Origin: Flavobacterium suaedae | Lineage (GTDB): Bacteria > Bacteroidota > Bacteroidia > Flavobacteriales > Flavobacteriaceae | DNA length: 64,000 bases | NCBI RefSeq assembly: GCF_014642915.1 | Contig: NZ_BMJE01000005.1 | Location: forward strand, 124,001 to 188,000 | Direction: 5' to 3' | Part shown: piece after piece, positions 36,324 to 46,477 of the stretch | How positions within the stretch are numbered: position 1 is the first letter of the stretch | Layout: each line of letters opens with the position of its first letter | Made by a program: the position numbers and the translations under genes | The notes under the pieces: generated by a model | What the model was told of the DNA's origin: nothing | The model's database searches: none | Seen by the model: only the letters and a program-made list of their open reading frames with translations

Positions 36324-38747
36324 CTATCTTAATTGAGCACCAACTTGCTTTTCAAGGTTCTGAATGATTTTATTCATTACCTTATCAATTTGTCCATCAG
36401 TAAGTGTTTTATTATTGTCTTGAAGTGTAAAGCTAACAGCATATGATTTTTTACCTTCCGGCAGGTTTTTACCTTCATACACATCAAACAGGTTAATATC
36501 TTTTAAAAGTGACTTTTCTGTTTGTTTTGCCGTAGCGTAAATATCATCAAAAGTTTTACTGTTATCAATAAGCAGTGCTAAATCTCTGCGTACTTCCGGG
36601 AATTTAGAAATCTCAGTATATTTAATTTTAGCGGAGATTAATTTAATTATAGCTCCCCAGTTAAAATCAGCAAAGAATACTTCTTGCTTAATATCAAACT
36701 CTTTAAGGACTGCTTTTTTAACAGTACCCATTTCTACAATAATATCCTGACCTATGGTATATGCCATACCTTCGGCAAAAAGGTCGTTTGTTAGTGGCTG
36801 TGTCTTCGCTTTATTTATACCAAGTCTTTCCAATACCATTGTAACCATGCCTTTAAACATAAAGAAATCAGATGCTTTTTGACCCTGCGTCCAGCTTTCT
36901 GCTATCCTGTTACCGGTTACACTTAGTGTAAGGTGTTTGTTTTCATCATAACCTGATGGCAGTTTATGGTAACTTTTACCAAATTCAAATAATTTAAGGT
37001 CAGAACGTCTTCTGTTTATATTAAATGATATCGCTTCCAATGCACTAAAAAGTAATGATTGTCTCATTACAGAAAGTTCACTGCTTAAAGGATTAAGCAT
37101 GGTTACATTAAATTCTTCTTTCAGGTTTTCAGAAAGTTTAACGTAATCAGGTGTTGTAAGCGAATTAGCCATCATTTCATTAAAGCCAAGTGCTACAAGC
37201 TGAGTGGCTATAATGTTTTGTAACTTATAATCTTCTGTGCGTGAAGTCTCAGATATAGAGGCATTAATTTTTTGAGTAAAACTGATGTTGTTATATCCGT
37301 AAACTCGTAATATTTCTTCAATTACATCTATTTCACGCTCAACATCAACCCTGTATGAAGGTATAACTAAACCAAGCCCAACTTCAGACATTGTGTTTAG
37401 TTTTATATCCAACGATACTAATATTTTTTTAATAGTCTCTACAGGTATTTCCTGACCTACTATTCTTTTTAAATTCTCAAGGTTTAAGAAAACAGTATGG
37501 TCTTCTATTTTTTTAGGGTAGAAATCAACAACATCAGATGTTATTTCTCCTCCTGCTAACTCCTGTATTAATAAAGCAGCTCTTTTAAGTGCATACTGTG
37601 TAATAGTCTGGTCTATACCTCTTTCAAAACGGAAAGAAGCATCAGTATTAATACCATGACGCTTAGCTGTTTTTCTTATAGAAACAGGGTTAAAGTAGGC
37701 GCTTTCCAGGAAAATAGCAGAAGTATTTTCATTAACTCCTGATTTTATACCTCCCAGTACACCCGCTATACACATTGGTCCGTTCTCATCACATATTACT
37801 ATATCCTCTTCATGCAGAGTACGCTCTACTTCATCAAGAGTTGTGAATTTAGTACCGGCAACAGCTCTTTTTACAATAACTTTATTACCTCTTATTTTTC
37901 CGGCATCAAAAGCATGTAATGGCTGCCCTAATTCATGTAATACATAATTAGTAGCATCAACTATATTATTTTTAGGAGTAAGCCCTATAGCTTTTAGTCT
38001 GTTTTGTAACCATTTTGGTGATGGTTTTACATCTACGTCAGATATAGTTACACCACAATAACGAGGTACAAGTTTACTGTCTTCGACCTCTATATCCATT
38101 TTCAGGGTACGTTTATCTACTCTGAAATTGCTTACAGATGGCGTTATAAGTTCAGTATTTATGTCTTTTAAGTTTAACCCTGCACGTAAATCACGCGCTA
38201 CGCCCCAGTGGCTCATAGCATCGGCGCGGTTTGGTGTTAAACCTATTTCAAAAACTTCATCTGTTTCTATATCAAATATTTCAGATGCCGGTGTACCCGG
38301 TTTTAAATCTTCGGCAAGAACCATAATACCGTCATGGCTTTCACCAATACCAAGTTCATCTTCGGCACATATCATACCGTGGCTTTCTTCGCCGCGTATT
38401 TTACCTTTTTTTATTTTAAAGCCGTTACCTTCTTTATCGTATAATGTTGTGCCTATTGTTGCCACAGGAACTTTTTGCCCTGTTGCTACATTAGGTGCAC
38501 CACAAACAATTTGTACAGGAGCATCGCTTCCTATATCTACTTTTGTAACATTAAGTTTATCAGCATTCGGGTGTTTTTCACAGCTGATAACATAACCTAC
38601 TACAACACCTTCCAGACCGCCTTTAAGTGATTCATACTTATCTACACCTTCTACTTCAAGACCTAAATCTGTAAGTAAATCAGCAGTTTGTTCTGATGTC
38701 CAGTCCAGTTTAATAAATTGTTTTAACCAATTATAGGATATACGCAT
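36324..38747 (-). CDS. pheT: phenylalanyl-tRNA synthetase beta subunit
   Basis: A 807-residue beta chain of the heterotetrameric PheRS that charges tRNA-Phe. It starts with MRISYNWLKQFIKLDWTSEQ; I took this ATG (38747) since an upstream ATG at 38771 would add eight non-conserved residues. Domains in order are B1, tRNA-binding OB fold (about 40-150; VISCEKHPNADKLNVTKVD), B3/B4 editing region (GINTDASFRFERG), B5 DNA-binding-like region (465-), the synthetase-like core, and the C-terminal ferredoxin-like anticodon-binding domain (ISKFPEVRRDLALLI). The pheS gene is not next to it. A -7 element (TATCTTTG, 38780-38773) is 25 nt upstream. Confidence 0.96.
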   Translation of the reverse strand: MRISYNWLKQFIKLDWTSEQTADLLTDLGLEVEGVDKYESLKGGLEGVVVGYVISCEKHPNADKLNVTKVDIGSDAPVQIVCGAPNVATGQKVPVATIGTTLYDKEGNGFKIKKGKIRGEESHGMICAEDELGIGESHDGIMVLAEDLKPGTPASEIFDIETDEVFEIGLTPNRADAMSHWGVARDLRAGLNLKDINTELITPSVSNFRVDKRTLKMDIEVEDSKLVPRYCGVTISDVDVKPSPKWLQNRLKAIGLTPKNNIVDATNYVLHELGQPLHAFDAGKIRGNKVIVKRAVAGTKFTTLDEVERTLHEEDIVICDENGPMCIAGVLGGIKSGVNENTSAIFLESAYFNPVSIRKTAKRHGINTDASFRFERGIDQTITQYALKRAALLIQELAGGEITSDVVDFYPKKIEDHTVFLNLENLKRIVGQEIPVETIKKILVSLDIKLNTMSEVGLGLVIPSYRVDVEREIDVIEEILRVYGYNNISFTQKINASISETSRTEDYKLQNIIATQLVALGFNEMMANSLTTPDYVKLSENLKEEFNVTMLNPLSSELSVMRQSLLFSALEAISFNINRRRSDLKLFEFGKSYHKLPSGYDENKHLTLSVTGNRIAESWTQGQKASDFFMFKGMVTMVLERLGINKAKTQPLTNDLFAEGMAYTIGQDIIVEMGTVKKAVLKEFDIKQEVFFADFNWGAIIKLISAKIKYTEISKFPEVRRDLALLIDNSKTFDDIYATAKQTEKSLLKDINLFDVYEGKNLPEGKKSYAVSFTLQDNNKTLTDGQIDKVMNKIIQNLEKQVGAQLR

Positions 38748-38772
38748 TTGGTAAATTCTTTTTTTAAGCAAG

Positions 38773-38780
38773 CAAAGATA
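38773..38780 (-). promoter_or_regulatory. candidate -7 element of pheT
   Basis: CAAAGATA reads TATCTTTG on the minus strand, an exact TAnnTTTG, 25 nt before the chosen start. It supports the start at 38747, because the alternative ATG at 38771 would begin at or before the expected transcription start. Confidence 0.5.
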
Positions 38781-38898
38781 ATAATTACCTATAAAAAAGC
38801 AGGTAACAATAGTAGTTTAGAAAAAATAAAAATGACTGTTTAATGATATTAAAAAAATCAATTAATAATGGAATTGAAATAATAGTGAGAGAAGTTAT

Positions 38899-40488
38899 TT
38901 ACTTTATAATAACTTTTTTTGAAACCTCATTATTATCATCTTTAATTTTAATAAAATAAATACCTGATTTGTTTAATGTTATATTTTTATCACTGTTAGT
39001 AAGAGTCTTTTCTTTTATTATTTGTCCTACAGTATTATATACACTTACTTCAAGCGGATAATTATTTCCGTTTATAGTAATAATACCTTCTGATGGGTTA
39101 GGATAAATTTGTAAGTTCAATTTTTCATTATTATTTATACCTGCTGTTAAAGAGTTTAATGCATTATATGCATTTACCCTGCCATGCCCGTAGTAAATAT
39201 CAAAACCGGGTCCGTCTTCTAAAGGGTTACCTATTTGGTCTTCGGCTGTTTCTTCAATAATATTTTTTATTTGCACCGGAGTTAATGAAGGATTTTCCGC
39301 TTTTAATAAAGTACATATTCCTGCCACGTGAGGAGTAGCTTGCGAAGTACCACCCCAATATGTTTCATAATTTGTATTAGAAAAAGCTGAAAGACCATAT
39401 ATATAATTTCCGGGAGCTACTACCGATATATGGGATCCGTAATTACTACCACTGTTAATATCCCAAAAGAAAGGACTGGACCTCTTGTCATCAGGGTTGG
39501 TAGCCCCTACAGCAATAACATTTGGGTAATTTGCAGGGTAGTATGGGGTGTTACTATCAGTGTTCATCATACATACTACTACAACTACATTGTTAGCGAG
39601 AGCATATTCTACAGCTTCTCCCAAAGCGTTTGAATTGCTAGACCCGCCTACCGATAGATTAATTACATCAGCACCATTATCTGCGGCATAGGTAATAGCT
39701 TCAACCCACCATGAATAACTACCGGAATTATTTGCGTTAAGCCCCTTTAGAGTCATTATTTTACAGTTTAAATCTACACCGGAATATCCTATGTTGTTAT
39801 TTCCGTTAGCCGCAATAATTCCTGTTACATTTGTTCCGTGCCCGTGATCATCAGCAGGATTATTATCAAAATCTACAAAATCCCAACCGTTAATATCATC
39901 AACATAACCATTTTCATCATCATCAATACCATTTCCGGGAATTTCATAAACATTCTCCCAAAGTCTTCCTGTAAATTCAGGATGATTCATCTTTAGACCG
40001 CTATCCATAACTGCGACAATAATGTTTTCACTTCCCTGCTGTATTTCCCACGCATTTTCCATATCAATATCAGCTCCGGCTATAGCGGGAGATAATGTAA
40101 AAGAACCATCATTTTTTAACCCCCATTGTCTGAAATACAAAGCATCATTAACCTGAGTATTCATAACGCCTCCGCCTGTACCTTTCGCGTCAACTTCTGC
40201 ATACTCAACTAAACCTGTTTGTAAATAAGCATTTATCACAGCTTTACTGTTTACTGTATCAGGAAAACTCACTATGTAAGTTGTATTGGTTGATTTTTTA
40301 CCTGTCTTAAGTTTTCGTAAAGATAAATACTCATATTGTAAATTAATAGAGTCTAATGATTTAGCACCTGTAAGGTTTTTACCTTCTCTAATAATTTCTT
40401 TATCATTTACTTTAAAAATAATGTTTAAGTTTTGGGCTTGTGCAGTACTACAAATAATAGCAAATAGAGTTAAAAGAATCGATTTCAT
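38899..40488 (-). CDS. T9SS-secreted subtilisin-like (S8) serine peptidase
   Basis: A 529-residue secreted protease. The signal peptide starts at the ATG at 40488 (MKSILLTLFAIICSTAQAQ); a longer reading from 40554 adds a hydrophilic tail. A prodomain (about 20-125) precedes the S8 domain with Asp162 (AVMDSGLKMNHPEF), His217 (HGHGTNVTGII) and Ser382 (GGTSQATPHVAG). The last 75 residues are a type A T9SS sorting domain (LQIYPNPSEGIITING ... SGIYFIKI), so the protein crosses the outer membrane through the gliding/T9SS machinery and is released or anchored. It is divergent from the M14 peptidase, suggesting joint extracellular protein digestion. Confidence 0.94.
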   Translation of the reverse strand: MKSILLTLFAIICSTAQAQNLNIIFKVNDKEIIREGKNLTGAKSLDSINLQYEYLSLRKLKTGKKSTNTTYIVSFPDTVNSKAVINAYLQTGLVEYAEVDAKGTGGGVMNTQVNDALYFRQWGLKNDGSFTLSPAIAGADIDMENAWEIQQGSENIIVAVMDSGLKMNHPEFTGRLWENVYEIPGNGIDDDENGYVDDINGWDFVDFDNNPADDHGHGTNVTGIIAANGNNNIGYSGVDLNCKIMTLKGLNANNSGSYSWWVEAITYAADNGADVINLSVGGSSNSNALGEAVEYALANNVVVVVCMMNTDSNTPYYPANYPNVIAVGATNPDDKRSSPFFWDINSGSNYGSHISVVAPGNYIYGLSAFSNTNYETYWGGTSQATPHVAGICTLLKAENPSLTPVQIKNIIEETAEDQIGNPLEDGPGFDIYYGHGRVNAYNALNSLTAGINNNEKLNLQIYPNPSEGIITINGNNYPLEVSVYNTVGQIIKEKTLTNSDKNITLNKSGIYFIKIKDDNNEVSKKVIIK

Positions 40489-40511
40489 AGTTTTTATTAT
40501 TGGATTTTTTT

Positions 40512-40519
40512 CAAAAATA
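40512..40519 (-). promoter_or_regulatory. candidate -7 element of the S8 peptidase gene
   Basis: CAAAAATA reads TATTTTTG on the minus strand, 24 nt upstream of the chosen start. No well-spaced TTG -33 was found. Confidence 0.4.
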
Positions 40520-40616
40520 GTTTTTTCAAAAATTAAATGGTTTGTTTGAAACAAAAAAGTATTAAAAATGTGATTACACTATTAAACCCTCTAAAACTAT
40601 TCCAGATTTAATTTCT

Positions 40617-40624
40617 TACTTTTG
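40617..40624 (+). promoter_or_regulatory. candidate -7 element of the M14 peptidase gene
   Basis: TACTTTTG fits TAnnTTTG and lies 25 nt before the ATG at 40649. It supports that ATG over a TTG at 40622, which would overlap the -7 box. Confidence 0.5.
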
Positions 40625-40648
40625 GTTTTTACAACACATAAAATCTTG

Positions 40649-43138
40649 ATGAAAAAAGCATTACTTTTTCTTTTTGTTTCTTTTAGCCTTACTATACAGG
40701 CACAATTAAAAAGCCCAACAAAATTTTTACCCGATTACGGGCAACATGTTACCTATTATCATCAACTTGAGCAGTACTACACTTATTTAGCAGAAAACTC
40801 AAATTATATAAAACATCAGCCATATGGTGAGACAACTCAGGGTAGGGGACTAAACACTTATATAATATCAACTCCCGAAAATTTAAATAATATTGAAACC
40901 ATCCGCCAAACACATTTATACACTATTGGTATGGCAGAGCAACCTTCTCAGCTAATAGATAAAGCAGTTGTTTGGTTAAGTTTTAATGTACATGGTAACG
41001 AAATAGGTGCTGCGGAAAGCTCTATGCAGGTAGCTTATGATTTAATAAATCCACTGAATAAGGAAACTAAAAAGTGGTTGGAAAATACTATAGTAATACT
41101 AGACCCTTGCCTTAACCCTGATGGTTTTGCCCGTTATGGGAATTGGCTTAGGGATATAGCCGGAAAAGATCTCCATACAGGCTACACTGACAGGGAGCAC
41201 ATGGAGCCTTGGCCGGGTGGCAGGCAAAACCACTATGCGTACGACCTTAACCGTGACTGGGCATGGCAAACACAAATTGAAACCCAACAGCGCATAGCAC
41301 TTTATAACGAATGGATGCCGATGGTTCATGTTGATGTGCATGAAATGGGGTATAACGACCCTTATTTTTTCCCTCCGGCAGCAGACCCGATACATGATTT
41401 TATAGCACAGTATCAAAAAGACTTTCATAAAAGTATAGGGGAGAATACCTCCAAAAAGTTTGATGCGGAAGAGTGGGGGTATTTTACCAGTGAGCGTTTT
41501 GACCTTTTTTATCCCAGTTATGGTGATACTTACCCATGTTTTAATGGTGCTGTTGGTATGACGTATGAACAGGGTGGTATAAATGCAGGGCGTGCCATAC
41601 AAATGAGGAATGGTACTATATTAACGTTACAAGACAGGATTAACCACCATACTACTGCTGTGCTTACAGTTGTAGAAACAGCAGCAATGCAAAAAGATAA
41701 GCTAATTCAAAATTTTAGAAGTTATTTTAAAAACAGCAGGCAGAACCCTAAAGGGGAGTATAAAACCTATATTATAAAGCATGATGCTAAAAATAAAGTG
41801 TTAGCTAAACTTTTAGACAGGAGTAAAATATCTTACAGTTATGCTGATGAAACCAAAAAAGTAAATGGTTATCATTACCAAAGTGATAGTGAAAAGAGTT
41901 TTAGCATAACACCTAATGACATGGTTATTTATGCCAATCAGTCAAAAGCGGTATTAACGCAAGTACTTTTTGAACCACACCAAAGACTGTCGGACAGCTT
42001 GTCTTACGATATTACAGCATGGGCGTTACCACTGGCTTATGGTAAAGATAGCTATGCTTTACAAAATGAACTGGCTGTAAAAACTAAAAAAGAGATTAGC
42101 CGTAAAGGTAAACTGGAGTATGATAGGGCTTATGCTTATTATATACCTTGGGAGAGCAGGGAATCAGTAAAAGCATTGGCTTTATTACATAAAAACCAAA
42201 TAAAAGTACGTTTGGCAAGAAAACCTTCGTATTATCCCGGTATAAAAGTAAACAGGGGAGACCTTATTGTACTTAAAAGTGATAATAGTGGTGTGTCGAG
42301 TTTTGAAAGCATGATGGATGTACTATTAGCTGATTTAGAAAATTTTGAGGTTTTAGAGAGTGGTTTTGCTGTAGAGGGGGCTGATTTAGGTGGAGAATAT
42401 TATCAGTTACTTGAAGCCCCAAAGGTTATGCTTTTTGCCGGTGAAGATGTTAGCGTTACCGATTTTGGTCAGGTATGGTACTATATGGAGCAGTTTGCAG
42501 ATTATCCTTTAAGTATTGTTGACTTAAGCAGGTTAAGTAGTGTAAAGCTTGAAGAGTATAATACTATTGTACTGCCTAGCGGACGATATAGTTTTGATGA
42601 AACAGAGCTGGGTATAATTGATAGTTTTATAAGTAATGGAGGTAAAGTTATAGCGATAGGAGGTGCTCTAAATGTTTTTAATGCAATGCAGGGTTATAGT
42701 ATTAACGCAATGCAGCAAGGTTTTGAAAGTACACTTAATCAGGAAATAAGTGGTGTTAAAAATTTTGAATATGAAAATATAGAACGGGCATCTATATCAT
42801 CATCTATACCGGGAGCTATAATAGAAAATAAAGTTGATGTTACTAATCCGTTAGCTTATGGTTTGGGGGAGAAGTATTTTAGCCTTAAAACAAGTAGTAG
42901 TAATTATACTTTAGTAGCAGGGAGCAACGTTCAACAAGTAATGTATGTGCCAAAAGGATATAAAAGTTTTGGTTTTATAGGCTATAAATTAAAAAACAGA
43001 TTACAAAATACAGTTACCTTTGCTACTGAACAAAAAGGCAGGGGAAAGGTAATATATATGGTTGATAACCCTTTATTTAGAGGTTTTTGGGAAAATGGAA
43101 ACCTGCTTTTCAGCAATGCTTTATTTTTAGTTAATTAG
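40649..43138 (+). CDS. exported M14-family zinc carboxypeptidase-like protein
   Basis: An 829-residue protein with a signal peptide (MKKALLFLFVSFSLTIQAQ). The M14 domain (about 25-340) has the zinc motif NVHGNE (His115, Glu118), the substrate-binding region LNRDWAWQTQIE, HVDVHEMG as the probable third ligand area, and MTYEQGG as the probable catalytic Glu. The C-terminal half has a DUF4350/glutamine-amidotransferase-like segment (GEDVSVTDFGQVWYYMEQF, GGKVIAIGGALN). No T9SS tail is present, so it probably stays periplasmic. It could trim peptides made by the S8 peptidase encoded divergently. It ends 3 nt before the convergent receiver gene. Confidence 0.9.
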   Translation: MKKALLFLFVSFSLTIQAQLKSPTKFLPDYGQHVTYYHQLEQYYTYLAENSNYIKHQPYGETTQGRGLNTYIISTPENLNNIETIRQTHLYTIGMAEQPSQLIDKAVVWLSFNVHGNEIGAAESSMQVAYDLINPLNKETKKWLENTIVILDPCLNPDGFARYGNWLRDIAGKDLHTGYTDREHMEPWPGGRQNHYAYDLNRDWAWQTQIETQQRIALYNEWMPMVHVDVHEMGYNDPYFFPPAADPIHDFIAQYQKDFHKSIGENTSKKFDAEEWGYFTSERFDLFYPSYGDTYPCFNGAVGMTYEQGGINAGRAIQMRNGTILTLQDRINHHTTAVLTVVETAAMQKDKLIQNFRSYFKNSRQNPKGEYKTYIIKHDAKNKVLAKLLDRSKISYSYADETKKVNGYHYQSDSEKSFSITPNDMVIYANQSKAVLTQVLFEPHQRLSDSLSYDITAWALPLAYGKDSYALQNELAVKTKKEISRKGKLEYDRAYAYYIPWESRESVKALALLHKNQIKVRLARKPSYYPGIKVNRGDLIVLKSDNSGVSSFESMMDVLLADLENFEVLESGFAVEGADLGGEYYQLLEAPKVMLFAGEDVSVTDFGQVWYYMEQFADYPLSIVDLSRLSSVKLEEYNTIVLPSGRYSFDETELGIIDSFISNGGKVIAIGGALNVFNAMQGYSINAMQQGFESTLNQEISGVKNFEYENIERASISSSIPGAIIENKVDVTNPLAYGLGEKYFSLKTSSSNYTLVAGSNVQQVMYVPKGYKSFGFIGYKLKNRLQNTVTFATEQKGRGKVIYMVDNPLFRGFWENGNLLFSNALFLVN

Positions 43139-43141
43139 GTT

Positions 43142-43564
43142 TTAAAACTTAGAGCTTTCTTTGTGAAAATTATATAAAACCTCTTCCAACATTTCGGTTG
43201 TTAGAGGTTTTGTTTTAAAATCAGCCAGTATTTTGTGTTTTTTTGCTTCAGCATGGTCATCAGGGTTTTCTGAAGTTGTGAGCATTACCACAACCATTTG
43301 AGACTGTAGCTCTTTATCCAGTTTTTTATATTCTTGTAAAAATTCCCAGCCATTCATTCCCGGCATGTTAATATCAAGAAATATTAAATCAGGGTGTTTT
43401 GACTCGTTTGTTTTACGGTTTTTAAGGTGCTCCAAAGCCTCTTCAGCAGATTCTTTAGCTATTACATGAGTAGCTGCATTATTTTTTCGGATTACTCTTT
43501 CATGGAAAAAGTTATCGTTTTTGTTATCATCAACTAGCATGATGCAGTTTAATTGTGCTTTCAT
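43142..43564 (-). CDS. single-domain response regulator
   Basis: A 140-residue stand-alone receiver of the Rcp1/CheY type. Acidic pocket Asp12-Asp13 ([12 protein letters not shown]), phospho-acceptor Asp64 ([16 protein letters not shown]), switch Thr in VVMLTTSEN and Lys in KTKPLT are all present. No output domain follows. The gene starts 35 nt inside the upstream kinase gene, so the two are translationally coupled and this is probably the kinase's partner. A close paralogue lies on the other side of the kinase. Confidence 0.92.
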   Translation of the reverse strand: MKAQLNCIMLVDDNKNDNFFHERVIRKNNAATHVIAKESAEEALEHLKNRKTNESKHPDLIFLDINMPGMNGWEFLQEYKKLDKELQSQMVVVMLTTSENPDDHAEAKKHKILADFKTKPLTTEMLEEVLYNFHKESSKF

Positions 43565-45515
43565 CTTTTAGATTTAATATTGTAAATTTAAATGTACTCC
43601 CTTCTCCCGGTATAGATTCTACCCATATTTTGCCTCCATGCATTTCAGCTATTTTTCTACAATTTGCCAGTCCTATACCGTGACCTTCATATTCTGTATT
43701 TTTATTAAGCCTTTGGAATATTTGGAAAATTTTATCAGCATATTTTTCTTTAATGCCAATACCGTTGTCTGTAACATAAAATTCATGCTGGCTCGCTGTA
43801 GATGTACAACCAATCACTATTTCCGCAGGCACATCTGCCTTTCTGAATTTTATAGCATTATTAATAAGATTTTGGAGTAATTGCCTGAATTCTATTTCAT
43901 ATACATTGGTAAGAGGTAACTGTCCTTCTATTTTTACTTTGGCATTTGTTTCGCAAATAAGATTACTTAAATCTTTAAGTACATTTTCAGCGATTTTACC
44001 ACAATCTGATTTTACAAGTTTTTTATCACGACCTAACCTTCCAAAATCTAATAGTGATCTTACTAATAAACTCATTCTTTTAATAGCGTCGTCCATTGTT
44101 ACTAAATGCATTTTTATATCAGCATTTAATTCTTCTTCATAGTCCTCATTAAGTAACATTATATAGTTGGAAACTGTTCGTAAAGGTTCCTGCAAATCGT
44201 GTGAAGCTATATAATTAAACTGTTCCATTTCCTGGTTTTTAAGTTTCAGTTCAATTACCTGCTTTCTAATTATGGCTTCTTGCTTTTTACGTTCGGTAAT
44301 ATCTATTATAGATGCCAGTACAGCTATTTTTCCATCCTCTTTGCGTATAGGATTTAAACCTATTTCTACAGGGAACTCTTCTCCTGTACTTCTCACAGCA
44401 TATAAATCTCTACCTGCACCAAAATATTTTGCCTTGGGCGATGCGTGGTACGAAACTCTGTTTTTATCGTGGTTTGGTGTAAACTTATTGGGTACTAAAA
44501 GTTCTATTTTTTTTCCTATAAGTTCCTCTCTTTCATAACCGAACATTATTTCGGCTTGTTTGTTTACTAAAGTTATAGTTCCCTTGCTATCTGACATTAT
44601 AAGAGCATTGGGAGCCGATTCTACTACCAGTCTGAAATGTTCTTCTGCAAGCTTCTTTTTTTCATCTTTCTTATTAAGCTTATCAGCAGCCTCCCATATT
44701 ATCACTAAACTTATAATTAAAAATGAAATTGTTAATAATGCTATACCAAATTCTATATCGACTATATTATACTTATGAGTAAGGTACCTGATATAGGTAA
44801 ATGCCATTATAGCAATACATATTTGAGAAAATAATTTTCTGGCAACACTGTTTCCTACAGAGTTACCTATAAGTATACCGGTAACTCCTAAGCTGGGATG
44901 AATTAAGGCAGTTCCTACGGAGAGTAACAAAAAGCCTATAGCAGTATGTACTGCCATTGATGTTAAAAAAGAGAGAGTATAAAATTCAGGGGCATTGTAT
45001 ATATAACCTATTATTGCAATAATTGCCATTAGTGTTACTATATGGTATATGTACTGTAATATAAATAAGTACTTTCTTTTAATGCACTTGTCTAAAATTA
45101 AAGAGATAGACAGCATGGAGAACAGAAATACAGTAATTGGAGACATCCTGCCGGGAAATGCTTCTTTTGCTTGTATTCCTACTTCGTCAATTATAAAAAA
45201 CTGATCTATGTGCAGATTATAACCAAATATTTCCTGTGAATAAGTTAATAGTGAGAATACTGCAACAAATGCATTTATAATAATGGAAATAAAAATAAAT
45301 TTTCTTAGCCTGAAAGCTTCTATTGTTAATGAAATACTCATCAATATAAAACATAATGCAGTATTAAATTTCATTGAAACATATTTTGGCATTATGCTTT
45401 TTAATTGTTCAATATCAAAAAGCCAACCTACTATAACCATAAGGGCAAGTACAAATACAGCAAAAGATAGAACTTTCATATGAGTAAATCTTTGGTATAT
45501 ATTCCGCGCCTTCAT
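43530..45515 (-). CDS. membrane PAS-domain sensor histidine kinase
   Basis: A 661-residue kinase. Residues 15-275 form about seven membrane spans (a MASE-like sensor module of unknown ligand). A PAS domain spans about 293-410 ([39 protein letters not shown]). A coiled linker leads to the HisKA H-box [15 protein letters not shown] with phospho-acceptor His439. The HATPase has [27 protein letters not shown] and [14 protein letters not shown]. The HDLQEPLR form belongs to the phytochrome-like/Rcp1-partnered kinases. It is flanked by two single-domain receivers on the same strand, overlapping one by 35 nt. Confidence 0.93.
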   Translation of the reverse strand: MKARNIYQRFTHMKVLSFAVFVLALMVIVGWLFDIEQLKSIMPKYVSMKFNTALCFILMSISLTIEAFRLRKFIFISIIINAFVAVFSLLTYSQEIFGYNLHIDQFFIIDEVGIQAKEAFPGRMSPITVFLFSMLSISLILDKCIKRKYLFILQYIYHIVTLMAIIAIIGYIYNAPEFYTLSFLTSMAVHTAIGFLLLSVGTALIHPSLGVTGILIGNSVGNSVARKLFSQICIAIMAFTYIRYLTHKYNIVDIEFGIALLTISFLIISLVIIWEAADKLNKKDEKKKLAEEHFRLVVESAPNALIMSDSKGTITLVNKQAEIMFGYEREELIGKKIELLVPNKFTPNHDKNRVSYHASPKAKYFGAGRDLYAVRSTGEEFPVEIGLNPIRKEDGKIAVLASIIDITERKKQEAIIRKQVIELKLKNQEMEQFNYIASHDLQEPLRTVSNYIMLLNEDYEEELNADIKMHLVTMDDAIKRMSLLVRSLLDFGRLGRDKKLVKSDCGKIAENVLKDLSNLICETNAKVKIEGQLPLTNVYEIEFRQLLQNLINNAIKFRKADVPAEIVIGCTSTASQHEFYVTDNGIGIKEKYADKIFQIFQRLNKNTEYEGHGIGLANCRKIAEMHGGKIWVESIPGEGSTFKFTILNLKDESTIKLHHAS

Positions 45516-45648
45516 AAATTTTACAGTTTGTTATAAGATCAAAATTATAAAGTATAGGCATAAACAACCCCGGTAAACTGATATGTTGTCATTATCTATA
45601 GTTTAAATGCGTTTTGATATCGATAAATGGATTTTAAATAATATAATG

Positions 45649-46056
45649 TTACTTTAACTTACTTGTAACTATATCATTAAGTACTTCATGTGTAACAGGT
45701 TTGTTTTTTAGTGCTATAAAAACATTCTTTTCTTCCGCTAGTTTAAGAATGTCATTTTCCAGTGACTGATGTTCACTAATTAATAAAACAATACTACAGT
45801 TACAGGTAGGTAGGTGATGGTTTTGCTCAATGTATTCTTCTATAAAATCCCAACCACTCATGCCGGGCATATTTATATCTAAAAGAATAACATCAGGCTT
45901 TAAGTTAGTGTTAGTATTTAAATAAGTTAAAGCTTCTTCTCCGGATTCTTTAACTACAATTGTGTCTGCTGCATCATTTTTTTTAATAATCCTTTCATGA
46001 AAAAAATTATCAACTTTATTATCATCAATAAGCATTATGCATTTAAGTCGCTTCAT
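45649..46056 (-). CDS. single-domain response regulator, paralogue
   Basis: A 135-residue stand-alone receiver, first in the receiver-kinase-receiver run. It matches the 43142 receiver strongly at its start (KCIMLIDDNKVDNFFHERII) and phospho site (Asp60 in [14 protein letters not shown]), but diverges after residue 70. The switch position reads LLISEHQ instead of MLTTSEN, and the conserved Lys is in KNKPVT. The gap to the kinase is 133 nt. Signals may be split between the two receivers. No output domain is visible. Confidence 0.9.
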   Translation of the reverse strand: MKRLKCIMLIDDNKVDNFFHERIIKKNDAADTIVVKESGEEALTYLNTNTNLKPDVILLDINMPGMSGWDFIEEYIEQNHHLPTCNCSIVLLISEHQSLENDILKLAEEKNVFIALKNKPVTHEVLNDIVTSKLK

Positions 46057-46477
46057 TTTCTTTCTCCAAATTATAATTTCTTCCCTATTCTGCCACTTAA
46101 TGCTAATTTAAGTAGTGTGGTTGCAGCATCTAACTTTTTTATATAATATATCATTTCTATAAATAAACTAAAGTATAGTAATAGCTACGTATATATAGTT
46201 TAATCAGATTTATTATTTATATAAATTTAATGGGGGTAGAATAAAATGTATAGTTAGTTGTGTATTTATATTGTTTATTCTCTGTGATAAAATAACAAAA
46301 AAAGTTATTTAGAAACAAAATAAAAATTGAATATGTGATTGCAGGTTGTAAAATGCCAGTTTGTCATATTATACCTGTCATAATATTAATTTTTAGCTAA
46401 TGGCATAGTCATTGACAATTATAAAGCGAGATTTAAAAAAATAAAAACCAAATTTAGAAAATAAAACTATTAAGCAA
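46057..46477. other. 421-bp gene-free interval upstream of dnaK
   Basis: Very AT-rich with no convincing ORF. It holds the divergent upstream regions of dnaK and the receiver gene. No TAnnTTTG box lies at the usual distance from dnaK. A TGGCAT-N5-TTGA motif at 46401-46415 is listed separately. No CIRCE inverted repeat (TTAGCACTC-N9-GAGTGCTAA) is seen. Confidence 0.7.
46401..46415 (+). promoter_or_regulatory. sigma-54-like -24/-12 motif before dnaK
   Basis: TGGCAT-agtca-TTGA resembles the sigma-54 consensus TGGCAC-N5-TTGC, with the correct GG-to-TG spacing but A in place of the -12 C. It lies 62 nt before the dnaK start. No enhancer-like repeat was identified, so the call is tentative. Confidence 0.35.

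Noticed and set aside
41099..41602. 167-codon frame opposite the M14 gene
   Set aside because: Lies across the catalytic region of a clear M14 domain; no homology-like pattern.
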